Source of the DNA: an uncultured Eubacteriales bacterium
GTDB taxonomy: Bacteria; Bacillota; Clostridia; Oscillospirales; CAG-272
Direction: 5' to 3'
Length of the DNA stretch: 64,000 nt
NCBI GenBank assembly: GCA_934447715.1
Contig: CAKSER010000005.1
Location: 1 to 64,000 of the forward strand
Made by a program: the position numbers and the translations under genes. The notes under the pieces were generated by a model, which had not been told where the DNA came from, did not search any database, and saw only the letters and a list, made by a program, of their open reading frames with translations. Below are positions 49,025 to 56,573 of this stretch, piece by piece; positions within the stretch are counted from its first letter, which is position 1, and every line of letters begins with the position of its first letter.

Positions 49025-50048
49025 CTTTCCACCGCTTATCCGTAAACTTGTCTATAACCGTAACATTGCCTTTCATAAAATCAAATTTCTTTCCGTATAC
49101 AATAATCTGTACAGGCTTAAGCGTTTTTATCATACCGGCCCATTCTTCCTCCGCCGTCCTATAAATGTCCTCTCTGTCCTTCCTTATCCACATAGAGCTA
49201 TATGCCACTATTCCGCCCCTCGGTTCTCCATCGAGATACCATTCAAAGCTTCTCGGATCTGTCGAGCTTCTTATAGTCGGTATAACAGTCAATCCCTTAC
49301 TTTGCCAATATGCTCCAACCCAATGTTTTCGATAGTGATTGAACATCTGTGTAATGATAGGCATATCGCCATAGGGCGAAAAATCCGGAGACATAACCGC
49401 CGCAAATTTTGAAAGCTTATCAATATAGGCTCCGGGGTTATTCCAGACCCTTTCAAATTGATAATCATCAACAAAAAAGTGTACTCCTTTGTTTTTCGGG
49501 TTTTTCTCGGACAAAACGTAATTGAACCCAACCCATTCTTCTATTTTTGGAAGCCTTGTTACAGGTTCTATTTCAGGAATATCATATTTCCCAACGCCTG
49601 CAAATTGAGCATATCCGAGATTAAGAATGTTTTCCTTCATTTCCTGCGTTTCTGCCTTATAATCAGGCAGTTCTATTTCCTTTGGAAGCTCAAATCCAAA
49701 TTCGGTCATGTCGATGTCAGCAATTTCTTCAAGTTCAAGCTTGAGCATGTCCTTTTTGAAACCCGTATCCATTGTAAGCTTGTTATGAACAAGTACATAT
49801 GCCCGTTTTTGCTGATCCGTAAGATGCGATAGACGTATGACGTCTATATACTCTGCGCCTAGTTCTTTCACGGCCTGTGCACGACCATGCCCCTCAATAA
49901 TTTCATTGTTCTGATCAATGGCTATAGGATCATTAAATCCAAACGCTTGTATACTCCTCTTAATCTGCTCTATTTGCTTTTTGGGATGGTCCTTTGCGTT
50001 GAGGCGATACGGCTTAACATCCGCGAGTTTGATTCGTTCGATCTGCAC
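49011..50048 (-). CDS. ParB-like nuclease domain fused to DUF4417
   Basis: 345 residues from GTG 50048, which follows GGGAGGGAGG at 7 bases. Residues 1-90 are a ParB/Sulfiredoxin-like domain: VKPYRLNAKDHPKKQIEQIK, then AFGFNDPIAIDQNNEIIEGH (with the GHGR motif). Residues 150-340 match DUF4417: AAVMSPDFSPYGDMPIITQM, HWVGAYWQSKGLTVIPTIRS and SFEWYLDGEPRGGIVAYSSM. The two are normally separate genes in phages and elements. ParB-like domains in phages near terminase often belong to DNA methylation or packaging systems. Function is unknown. Confidence 0.8.
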   Translation of the reverse strand: MQIERIKLADVKPYRLNAKDHPKKQIEQIKRSIQAFGFNDPIAIDQNNEIIEGHGRAQAVKELGAEYIDVIRLSHLTDQQKRAYVLVHNKLTMDTGFKKDMLKLELEEIADIDMTEFGFELPKEIELPDYKAETQEMKENILNLGYAQFAGVGKYDIPEIEPVTRLPKIEEWVGFNYVLSEKNPKNKGVHFFVDDYQFERVWNNPGAYIDKLSKFAAVMSPDFSPYGDMPIITQMFNHYRKHWVGAYWQSKGLTVIPTIRSSTDPRSFEWYLDGEPRGGIVAYSSMWIRKDREDIYRTAEEEWAGMIKTLKPVQIIVYGKKFDFMKGNVTVIDKFTDKRWKDDNK

Positions 50049-50182
50049 AATATAACCTCCCTCCCCATTCGCTCGCATTTGTCGCATGGGCGACGCACTC
50101 TGTTGAGAGTATATTTAATTTTATACCCTGCCGCCATGTAGTTTTCGACACAGCTAATGCACAGAATGCGTTCATCCTCCAT
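49970..50182 (-). CDS. Small CxxC zinc-finger protein (first late gene)
   Basis: 70 residues from ATG 50182 (GGAG before it; an earlier in-frame start is possible). CISCVENYMAAGYKIKYTLN and RRPCDKCERMGREVILCR show two CxxC pairs, fitting a small zinc finger. The C-terminal 26 residues overlap the ParB-DUF4417 gene in another frame, so a shorter real product is possible. It would be the first gene of the late operon. Confidence 0.45.
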   Translation of the reverse strand: MEDERILCISCVENYMAAGYKIKYTLNRVRRPCDKCERMGREVILCRSNESNSRMLSRIASTQRTIPKSK

Positions 50183-50198
50183 TTCTCTCTCCCACGTC

Positions 50199-50222
50199 AA
50201 AAGGGAGACTTTCGCCTCCCTT
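50199..50222. terminator. Hairpin between early and late phage operons
   Basis: AAGGGAG (50201-50207) pairs with CTCCCTT (50216-50222) with T-rich sequence on both sides. On the minus strand it lies downstream of the late promoter and upstream of the first late gene, so it may serve as an antitermination or attenuation point. Confidence 0.55.
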
Positions 50223-50269
50223 GTTTTTGTTGTTTTTTATAATTTCCTTTAGCGCTCTCCACATTTTAC

Positions 50270-50303
50270 ATTATAAAACACCTTAACGGGAATTGTGGGA
50301 ATT
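50270..50303 (-). promoter_or_regulatory. Putative phage late promoter with activator repeats
   Basis: On the minus strand TATAAT (50275-50270) has no good -35. Two direct copies of AATTCCC (plus strand GGGAATT at 50288-50294 and 50297-50303) lie 9 bases apart at about -25 to -40. This is what is expected of a promoter that needs a phage activator. The last gene before it encodes a sigma-like late regulator. Confidence 0.5.
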
Positions 50304-50707
50304 TAGCAAAACTTTTTCAAAAATCTTCGGAGCTTTTTTGATACGGTTGTCCGATCATAGTCTTTGTGGCGCGGACTGACCTCTGCAGCTATGTCATCCC
50401 ATCCAAACTGATATATGAATCTAAGCTCTGCTATAGTCTTTATTGCCGGGTCGGGTATCGTTTCAATAAATTTACGGATTGTGCTCTCGGCATCTATCCG
50501 TTTTTCGATCGCCTTGTTGAGCTCCTCCACAAGTTGGATCTTCTTTATCGCGATTCTTTCGGTCGGATTGCCGGGTATATTTCCTTTTGGTAATCTTCCG
50601 AGTCCTCCGCATCCGATTGCTTCTTCTTGAAGTTCTGCAATTCTTTGTTTTAACCGGGCTATCTGTTTGTCAATATAAAATATCGAATTAAGCTCCTTTT
50701 CCGTCAC
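50303..50707 (-). CDS. Phage late-gene transcription regulator (sigma-70-like/DUF1492 type)
   Basis: 134 residues, starting at GTG 50707 and overlapping the previous gene by 20 bases. The N-terminal coiled-coil (IDKQIARLKQRIAELQEEA) and a C-terminal helix-turn-helix (IAELRFIYQFGWDDIAAEVS, then RTTVSKKLRRFLKKF) match the ArpU/RinA/DUF1492-like late regulators that switch on structural operons of Firmicutes phages. It ends at the late promoter, a standard position. Confidence 0.75.
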   Translation of the reverse strand: MTEKELNSIFYIDKQIARLKQRIAELQEEAIGCGGLGRLPKGNIPGNPTERIAIKKIQLVEELNKAIEKRIDAESTIRKFIETIPDPAIKTIAELRFIYQFGWDDIAAEVSPRHKDYDRTTVSKKLRRFLKKFC

Positions 50708-51041
50708 TCATTCCGCCGCCTTTCTTTTTTATAAAATTTTGAATCTCCAGTTCCTCGTTCAACCTTTTTCTTACAAACGGCATAATAAGAATTATGCTCG
50801 AATTTCTATGGAATACCGTTGGTGCATTTACAACGCGTTCGAGCATATAACAAAAAATGTTTTTTGCAGTCTGTCCGTCAAAGATTTCGCCGCGTTCCTT
50901 GTTTGCTTTGAATATGTCTGTCTGCTCGGCGTAATCCGCAATCTCGTTGATTATCTCAATCCCTCGCGGATTTAACTTAAAATCCGGGCAGCTTTCGAGA
51001 ATTTCCAACATAAGGTCGGAGAGTTCTGATATATTTTTCAT
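50688..51041 (-). CDS. Hypothetical phage early protein
   Basis: 117 residues, helical (MKNISELSDLMLEILESCPD ... NIFCYMLERVVNAPTVFHRN ... RKRLNEELEIQNFIKKKGGG). No family recognised. Ribosome site GGAGGACAACAA. It overlaps the late-regulator start, so it may be translationally coupled to it. Confidence 0.6.
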   Translation of the reverse strand: MKNISELSDLMLEILESCPDFKLNPRGIEIINEIADYAEQTDIFKANKERGEIFDGQTAKNIFCYMLERVVNAPTVFHRNSSIILIMPFVRKRLNEELEIQNFIKKKGGGMSDGKGA

Positions 51042-51054
51042 ATTTGTTGTCCTC

Positions 51055-52707
51055 CTAAACTTTCAGCATCCTGCTTACAGCCTCATTACTCCTTTTTTCA
51101 ATTTCGCAATACTCGGGCAGATTCGCCCTGACAAGCGCCGCAGGCACCTGAGGCGTCACCGCGTTTCCGCACCGTGCGACCTGCTTTGATTTCACGTATG
51201 GGTGTCCATCCGCATCATGATCGATGACATAATCGTGTGGAAATCCCTGCGCGTTGAAAAGTTCGCGCGGTTGAAGCATTCGCATTTTTATGTCCGTGAT
51301 TATGTATTCCTCGCCGTGAATGGTTACCAGCGCGAAGCGATCCTTTGTCGTCACCGTATCAAGCGGTTCATTGACCGATTTTGCCGCGCCTGTGGAGAAG
51401 TATTTCACAAGGAATGCTTGAACCTCCGCGTGGTGTGCTCCGCTGCAGGAGACGGTTGTCAGCGGCTCGTTGATGGGCTGACCGTCCATGTTGTTCCGCA
51501 TCGTCATGATGTGGGCGGTAACGAGGGAGTTGTGGTCTTTGGTTGTGACCGTGTCAAGAGGAGCATCCGCCGCGCTTCCTGCTCCGTTATATACTCCGCC
51601 GTAGTTCTTCATGATATATGCCACCGAGAGGGCGTATCTATTCGAGGTGTCCTGCGTCATGAGCGGCTCTGTCAGTTCTTGCCCACGCACTTCATCTTTG
51701 GCGGTCTCGCTATGGTACTGGATCAACGTCGGCGCGACTACGCCGTATCCGTTCTTTGCCGTAATAGTTCCGAGCGGCTCGTCCGTACTCTGCCCTCTGA
51801 AGCCTTCGCCGGAATGGTTGACTGTCACAATGAACGGTTCTGGATTGTCAATTACGAATTTCTGAATACCTCGCGCGATCCTCCGCACCGTGTTTTCTGC
51901 CAGCGGCTTTTTGCGCTCGAAGATGCTTTGTGCTGGTATCGACCAGTCGATGCACTCGGCGGTGTGGTACGGCAGTTTAAGTCCCTGCTTGACTGCTTCG
52001 CTGTCTTTTGGGGCGTGTGTGGGTTCTGCCCAGACAATGGGGCGACCGTCGCAACGGGCAATGAGATAGAAGCGTGTCCTTGTCGTCGGTGCGCCGTAAT
52101 CGCAGGATTTCAGCGTTCGGTGCTGCACCTTGTATCCCAGCCCCTTTTGCAGTTTCTGTGCCATTTCCGATGTCGGTTCGATTGAGAGCGCATCGCACAT
52201 TTCTTTGTACGCAGGATGTGATTCGGGGATGCCGGATGTCAGCGCAAGTATAAACCCGATGAATGTTGCTCCTGCACGCTCCTTTATCGGCTTGCGGTCT
52301 TCTCCGAGAGGACCCCAGGTATGAATTTCAGGAACATTTTCAAGCATTAAAACTTTCGGCCGCACCGCGTATGCCCATTTTATAACGACCCACACAAGGC
52401 CCCTTATGTTCTTGTCTACCGGCTTTCCGCCCTTTGCACGTGAGAAGTGTTTGCAATCCGGCGAAAACCATGCTAATGTGACCGGATTCCCTGCGCAGGC
52501 TTCAACAGGGTCAACTTCCCAAACATTTTCACAATAATGCATTGTCGACGGATGATTTGCTTTGTGCATCGCTATCGCATCCGGGTCGTGATTGATTGCG
52601 ATATCCACGCTGCGTCCGATTGCCATTTCAATCCCCGTGCTTGTTCCGCCGCCTCCGGCAAAGTTGTCAACGAACAATTCCTTCGTTTTCTCCGCCCCCT
52701 TCCGCAT
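51055..52707 (-). CDS. C5-cytosine DNA methyltransferase (phage)
   Basis: 550 residues. FVDNFAGGGGTSTGIEMAIG is the SAM-binding motif I; TLAWFSPDCKHFSRAKGG is motif IV with the catalytic Cys in a PDC setting instead of the usual PCQ; VLMLENVPE is motif VI. QFHRTLKSCDYGAP-type residues (HRTLKSCDYGAPTTRTRFYL) are motif VIII. The C-terminal end (QGFPHDYVIDHDADGHPYVK ... VARCGNAVTPQVPAALV) has motifs IX-X. The region between holds a long target-recognition part with repeated TVTT(K) segments (EPLGTITAKNGYG, APLDTVTTKDHN, EPLDTVTTKDRF). It would protect phage DNA from host restriction; no partner nuclease is seen. The start overlaps the preceding gene by 41 bases. Confidence 0.85.
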   Translation of the reverse strand: MRKGAEKTKELFVDNFAGGGGTSTGIEMAIGRSVDIAINHDPDAIAMHKANHPSTMHYCENVWEVDPVEACAGNPVTLAWFSPDCKHFSRAKGGKPVDKNIRGLVWVVIKWAYAVRPKVLMLENVPEIHTWGPLGEDRKPIKERAGATFIGFILALTSGIPESHPAYKEMCDALSIEPTSEMAQKLQKGLGYKVQHRTLKSCDYGAPTTRTRFYLIARCDGRPIVWAEPTHAPKDSEAVKQGLKLPYHTAECIDWSIPAQSIFERKKPLAENTVRRIARGIQKFVIDNPEPFIVTVNHSGEGFRGQSTDEPLGTITAKNGYGVVAPTLIQYHSETAKDEVRGQELTEPLMTQDTSNRYALSVAYIMKNYGGVYNGAGSAADAPLDTVTTKDHNSLVTAHIMTMRNNMDGQPINEPLTTVSCSGAHHAEVQAFLVKYFSTGAAKSVNEPLDTVTTKDRFALVTIHGEEYIITDIKMRMLQPRELFNAQGFPHDYVIDHDADGHPYVKSKQVARCGNAVTPQVPAALVRANLPEYCEIEKRSNEAVSRMLKV

Positions 52708-53002
52708 AGAGCCTCATAAAGTCCCCGATTTCCATTGTGACAAGCCATTCGTGATTGTCCCTGCGATGAAAGACAGCCGGAAGCTCGTTTGACAGAGCAT
52801 CATGCTTTGCCTGTGTAATCGCATCGTAAAGATTAAGCTTTTCGACCCTTTTGCACTCGATATGTATTCCGGGAAGCCCAATAACGTCCGCATCCCCGTT
52901 TGCACCGCAGTATTGCTGTCCGCGCCGGCAGCTGTAGCCGTATTCGCCAAGACGCCTTGCAAGCTCGCGCTCGCCTCTTTTGCCTTTCTCTCTGCTGTTC
53001 AT
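52667..53002 (-). CDS. Holliday-junction-resolvase-like PD-(D/E)xK nuclease
   Basis: 111 residues from ATG 53002 (AAAGGAG upstream). KGKRGERELARRLGEYGYSC, then ANGDADVIGLPGIHIECKRV, has the E...D-x(n)-ExK active-site pattern of small archaeal Hjr-like and phage nucleases. HEWLVTMEIGDFMRLYAEGG follows. It probably resolves branched DNA during phage replication. It overlaps the methyltransferase start. Confidence 0.78.
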   Translation of the reverse strand: MNSREKGKRGERELARRLGEYGYSCRRGQQYCGANGDADVIGLPGIHIECKRVEKLNLYDAITQAKHDALSNELPAVFHRRDNHEWLVTMEIGDFMRLYAEGGGENEGIVR

Positions 53003-53136
53003 GATGTTTACTCCTTTCTGGTTCGATTGCCTTATAAACGAGATACGGAACACCCCATAACGGTGCCGTTAAAAACACAATAATGACAACCCATAAGCTT
53101 AATATGTCGTAAAAAATCTTCTAAGTCGTGCATTTT

Positions 53137-53952
53137 TTATTCCCGTCCTCCTTCCGGCGCTTCAGGCAGAGGCATCCAATAAGCCACATGCTTTCCGTAG
53201 CGCACCCATTTTCCGTCAACATATCTGTCTGTATCAAGCTTTGGAAAAGTCCCGGCATTTTCAAGAAATACCAAAACTCTTTCCGATTCATCCGTCGGCA
53301 GATCATCCTTTACGCTGATCCATTCTCCCCAACTGTAAGGATCTTCACCCGGCAAAAGTTCAACCATCCTCGCAGCCGAAGCATATACCGCTTTCGGAGT
53401 GCCTACCGCCATGTCTGCTTTTGCTTCGAGCAAGCCGATAAGCTTTTGCTTGTCTATGTATTTACTCATCTTTTCTCTCTCCCTTTTGCTTTTCTCTCCC
53501 TTTTGCTTTTCTCTTTCTTCGCAGACAGGACAAACCATCCGCCCCTCCGGTATCACCTCGCCGCAGATAACGCATGTGTCAGCCGAGCTTGTAAGCTTGA
53601 AGCAGCCTATGCGCTTTAGAATCTTCCGGTATGTGCCGGCAGAAGCTCCGCCGCCCTTTTCAATTTTTGCGATAGTGAATTCGGAAACACCGAGCCGCAC
53701 GGCAAATTCACCCGTCGTAAGCTCAAGCCGCCTGCGCTCGTCTCTTACCGCGTTTTCGTATTCGGCGCACCGTATAGGCTGTAAGTCTCTGATTGGCTCG
53801 CTTTTTCTCCTCTTTGCCTCTGTAAGACATGCCCACGAGCAAAGCCTTGCCTTGCCATTGCCTGTTCCGAACCGGTATCGGTGCATCGGAGCAGGAATAA
53901 AGGTTTTAAGGCAAATGGGGCATTTTGCCTCCCACAAAAGCGTGTCATACAT
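53137..53952 (-). CDS. Multidomain phage protein: zinc ribbons, XRE-type HTH and DUF551
   Basis: 271 residues. Residues 10-50: CPICLKTFIPAPMHRYRFGT ending CSWACLTEA, a zinc ribbon. Residues 65-115: an XRE-like helix-turn-helix (RRLELTTGEFAVRLGVSEFT). Then a second CxxC pair set (CVICGEVIPEGRMVCPVC). After a charged linker the C-terminal part (WGEWISVKDDLPTDESERVL ... YGKHVAYWMPLPEAPEG) is DUF551. The linker is encoded by a tandem 18-base repeat (AAAAGCAAAAGGGAGAGA-like) and is followed by an internal ATG (MSKYIDKQK) that could be a separate start, so two genes may have fused. A role in DNA binding is inferred. Confidence 0.7.
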   Translation of the reverse strand: MYDTLLWEAKCPICLKTFIPAPMHRYRFGTGNGKARLCSWACLTEAKRRKSEPIRDLQPIRCAEYENAVRDERRRLELTTGEFAVRLGVSEFTIAKIEKGGGASAGTYRKILKRIGCFKLTSSADTCVICGEVIPEGRMVCPVCEEREKQKGEKSKREREKMSKYIDKQKLIGLLEAKADMAVGTPKAVYASAARMVELLPGEDPYSWGEWISVKDDLPTDESERVLVFLENAGTFPKLDTDRYVDGKWVRYGKHVAYWMPLPEAPEGGRE

Positions 53953-54448
53953 TTCCGGCTTCCTTTCTCAGCTGCCTTAATCTTTCCTGCATTTCCTCGG
54001 CGCTCGGCAGCAAGCTAAACGAACCGCCGCGCTCTCCTCTTTGCTCGCTTCTAGGCAGCTCTCTTTCCTGCCGTTCTCTTGCCCTGCGGTTTCTTTCGGC
54101 GTAATCCGTTTCGCTTCCGACAAGATTGCTGTAATCCGTAAGAACAGCAGCCCCGTTGCAATCGTCATAAATAAGCCCGAGCGTCCGAAAGAGCGCAATG
54201 CCGGCCTTGACTGTGTCTGCCGAAAACCACTTGCAGTCCTTTGCAATCTTTTCGGCGCTGTACGGAATCACGATATCCCCGATCTGCCTTTCAAGCCTGC
54301 CCTCGGTGTTGATTGTTTTAAGACAAAGAACCTGATATAAAACAACATACTTCGCACCGCCGGGCTGCTCCATAAGATAATCGACCGCATCCGAGGTCAT
54401 AAAGGATTCCTTCAGCTTGAACCAGTAATATCTTTTACCTGTTGCCAC
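53945..54448 (-). CDS. Phage replisome organizer (N-terminal domain)
   Basis: 167 residues. KRYYWFKLKESFMTSDAVDY, then QPGGAKYVVLYQVLCLKTIN and IAKDCKWFSADTVKAGIALF, match the phage replisome organizer N-terminal domain (PF09681), a winged-helix DNA-binding module that opens replication origins. The C-terminal third is an Arg/Glu-rich tail (YAERNRRARERQERELPRSE). It probably binds the phage origin; a candidate origin is at 58.0-58.3 kb. It overlaps the next gene by 8 bases. Confidence 0.82.
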   Translation of the reverse strand: MATGKRYYWFKLKESFMTSDAVDYLMEQPGGAKYVVLYQVLCLKTINTEGRLERQIGDIVIPYSAEKIAKDCKWFSADTVKAGIALFRTLGLIYDDCNGAAVLTDYSNLVGSETDYAERNRRARERQERELPRSEQRGERGGSFSLLPSAEEMQERLRQLRKEAGNV

Positions 54449-54460
54449 GGCTCACACCTC

Positions 54461-54916
54461 TTAAAACGGCAGATCGTCGTCATCCGGAAGCGGTGCAAGC
54501 TCCGGGGAAACCTCGGTTCCAACATAGCCGTCCGGTATGTATGTCTGCATCTGTGTCTGTTTATATGACTTCTGCGCCGTATTCTGCGTATTCGTGCCCC
54601 CTGACGTACTTTCTGCCGATTTGAGCCCTTCTACGCGGTCACAGAGCACCTCTGTTACAAATCTCTTGCTGCCGTCTCGCGTTTCGTAGCTTCTTGACTG
54701 CAGCTGACCGACAATTCCGATCAGATCTCCTTTGTGCAGATACTTGCCGGCAAACTCCGCGCTCTGCCGCCACAATACACAGTCGACAAAATCCGTCTGA
54801 TCCTTTGCCCTCGGTCTCTTTACCGCAAGACCGAAGCTTGTGACCGGCACTCCCTCCGCCGTTGTCTTGATTTCAAAATCGTTTGCTATTCTTCCCGTTA
54901 AGCATACCGTGTTCAT
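54461..54916 (-). CDS. ssb: Single-stranded DNA-binding protein
   Basis: 151 residues. The OB-fold core (MNTVCLTGRIANDFEIKTTA, then FVDCVLWRQSAEFAGKYLHK and GDLIGIVGQLQSRSYETRDG) is typical SSB, followed by a Gln/Thr-rich linker and the acidic tip DDDDLPF that recruits replication partners. A phage copy; it sits in the replication module next to the replisome organizer. Confidence 0.93.
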   Translation of the reverse strand: MNTVCLTGRIANDFEIKTTAEGVPVTSFGLAVKRPRAKDQTDFVDCVLWRQSAEFAGKYLHKGDLIGIVGQLQSRSYETRDGSKRFVTEVLCDRVEGLKSAESTSGGTNTQNTAQKSYKQTQMQTYIPDGYVGTEVSPELAPLPDDDDLPF

Positions 54917-54955
54917 TCTTTTCCTCCCGTTCCGGCTTTCTTTAGCCGGCTCTTT

Positions 54956-55168
54956 TTATTTTGTGACGATAAAATATTTTGCATACGATACCGGCTTCCC
55001 GTACCGGTTGACAGCCTTTTCCATGGATTTGCGGATGTCGTAGCCCTCCTCCTTCAGCTCCGCAATCCTTGCGCCGAGCCTTAAGCAGCCGTATTCGGCA
55101 ATTGCCTCCCACGGCGTTATAGAGCCGTGCCGTTTAAGATGCTCTAAAATCAGATTGTTCTGTGACAT
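54956..55168 (-). CDS. Helix-turn-helix phage protein (HTH_39-like)
   Basis: 70 residues: NLILEHLKRHGSITPWEAIA, then LRLGARIAELKEEGYDIRKS. This is the small winged-helix protein family common in Clostridia phages near recombination genes. Ribosome site GGAGGAGATAA. Confidence 0.75.
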   Translation of the reverse strand: MSQNNLILEHLKRHGSITPWEAIAEYGCLRLGARIAELKEEGYDIRKSMEKAVNRYGKPVSYAKYFIVTK

Positions 55169-55474
55169 TTATCTCCTCCCCTTCCGGTAAATAAGTTTTT
55201 CTTCGTCCCACCCGGGATATCTGCTTTTAAGATATTGCCGCACGACCGGGAACAGCTGCTGTCTTCCCACACCGTCAAAGGCGTTGTGACAGGCAAAACA
55301 CATGGTCGTGATGTTTTCCTCAATTCCGAGCCCTCCGGCACTCCTCGGGATAAAATGGCTGTTCGGCATGGCCCGGTGCGTACCGCATATAATGCATTTC
55401 CCGCCGTCTCGCTCCCATACTCTTTCCTTGACGGCTCTCGTAATGTCGCATGCTCTTGTCCGTGCTGATTTCAT
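55169..55474 (-). CDS. HNH endonuclease
   Basis: 101 residues from ATG 55474 (AAGGAGGAGTGGAA upstream). KCIICGTHRAMPNSHFIPRS, then ITTMCFACHNAFDG, is a clear HNH motif with two CxxC zinc pairs. It starts with a four-base overlap with the previous gene. In phages, HNH enzymes of this size can help terminase or process DNA; here the gene is in the recombination module. Confidence 0.82.
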   Translation of the reverse strand: MKSARTRACDITRAVKERVWERDGGKCIICGTHRAMPNSHFIPRSAGGLGIEENITTMCFACHNAFDGVGRQQLFPVVRQYLKSRYPGWDEEKLIYRKGRR

Positions 55475-56016
55475 TTCCACTCCTCCTTGATAAGCGCAAG
55501 CTCCGAAGGGCTGATAACCTCCACACCGCAATCGTCACAGGTCTGGATCACCGCATCGAGCAGCCGGCTCATCTCCGCCGTCGTGTAGGTTGATGACCCG
55601 TAATATACACATACCTTGACGCAGCCCGGAAGCTTGCAACGGTCGACCTTCTCGGTAAACCATCCGATCCCCTTGTTGCTCCATTCGCGCTCGAAGGAAT
55701 CAAACGCCTCCTCCGGCATCGCCATATATTCATACACACCGGAAGATCTTATGTGATCCCGGTATACATCCTCCTTGCTCACAATGCATCCGTCCTTTGA
55801 AAGGGCAGCCGACAGCTGACCGCACAGCTCCCACAAAAGATCATTTGCATTCCTGCTCCGCTTTTCGTAATACCGCTTGATCTCAACCGTGTATTCCTTG
55901 TCCGTTTTGATGCTTTCGGCAATGCCTCGCGCCTCCGGCGTGCTGTCGACCTTAAGAGACAGCCATGTTCCGCCTTGGTCGATGCTCCACCGCGCACCGC
56001 TGATTTTTGTCTTCAC
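55471..56016 (-). CDS. Phage recombination-module protein (NinB-like, tentative)
   Basis: 181 residues. YYEKRSRNANDLLWELCGQL, then VYRDHIRSSGVYEYMAMPEE and YYGSSTYTTAEMSRLLDAVI, match a conserved Clostridia phage family found with YqaJ and Sak proteins. It is reminiscent of NinB-type recombination accessory proteins, but that link is weak. It overlaps YqaJ by 4 bases and the HNH gene by 4 bases, so all are one translation unit. Confidence 0.55.
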   Translation of the reverse strand: MKTKISGARWSIDQGGTWLSLKVDSTPEARGIAESIKTDKEYTVEIKRYYEKRSRNANDLLWELCGQLSAALSKDGCIVSKEDVYRDHIRSSGVYEYMAMPEEAFDSFEREWSNKGIGWFTEKVDRCKLPGCVKVCVYYGSSTYTTAEMSRLLDAVIQTCDDCGVEVISPSELALIKEEWK

Positions 56017-56573
56017 GGAAATCTACCCTCCCTCAATATCGCCGACAGCTCGAAAATGTTCGGCAGAAAGACCTTGTTTATCCATTCCTCGTCATACTCG
56101 ATCGGATATTCGCTTAACCGTCTGCCGTCGATCGGACGGAAAAAGTTGCCGTAATCCGCTCTTTCAAGACCGTATGCGTATATGCTCGCTTTCGGAAGAA
56201 CCCCGTAGCTTTTAAGCCAGGCATACATCTGAACGTTAACCTGATCACGGTAATGCTTCGGGACCTTAAAGCCCTTTTCAAGACTGTAGGTCTTAATTTC
56301 AAAGATCTTGTCCCTGCTGTTGCCGTCACAGTTTACCCGGAGCAGTATTTCCGGGATAATGATCTGCTTGTCCGTTTCGGAGCAGCCGAGAAATTCAAGA
56401 ATCGGATGCTCGAAATTTGTTCCGGCTGCCATCGCCTCGTTTTGGTAATCGCTTCTTGCAATCCCAAGCTTGATCTGCCACCACTTTTCAAAGGATTTTG
56501 TCTTCCGGTTCCCGACTATGTACCGCACATCCGATGCGCCGAAGTATCCGCTTCTGTCGCTGTCCGCAATCAT
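56013..56573 (-). CDS. YqaJ-like viral exonuclease
   Basis: 186 residues. FGASDVRYIVGNRKTKSFEK, then AAGTNFEHPILEFLG (a conserved Glu in an E-x-P context), DKIFEIKTY with the ExK pair, and YRDQVNVQMYAWL with the Gln-x-x-x-Gln, match the lambda-exonuclease/YqaJ fold. It would resect double-stranded DNA for annealing by the Sak protein encoded just upstream. Confidence 0.83.
   Translation of the reverse strand: MIADSDRSGYFGASDVRYIVGNRKTKSFEKWWQIKLGIARSDYQNEAMAAGTNFEHPILEFLGCSETDKQIIIPEILLRVNCDGNSRDKIFEIKTYSLEKGFKVPKHYRDQVNVQMYAWLKSYGVLPKASIYAYGLERADYGNFFRPIDGRRLSEYPIEYDEEWINKVFLPNIFELSAILREGRFP

Noticed and set aside
51202..52185. 327-codon plus-strand frame opposite the methyltransferase
   Set aside because: Shadow frame; the minus strand has all C5 methyltransferase motifs.
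52833..53078. Small minus-strand frame with a membrane-like start (FLTAPLWGVPYLVY)
   Set aside because: No start codon with a ribosome site upstream of the hydrophobic part, and the rest overlaps the resolvase gene in a poor frame.
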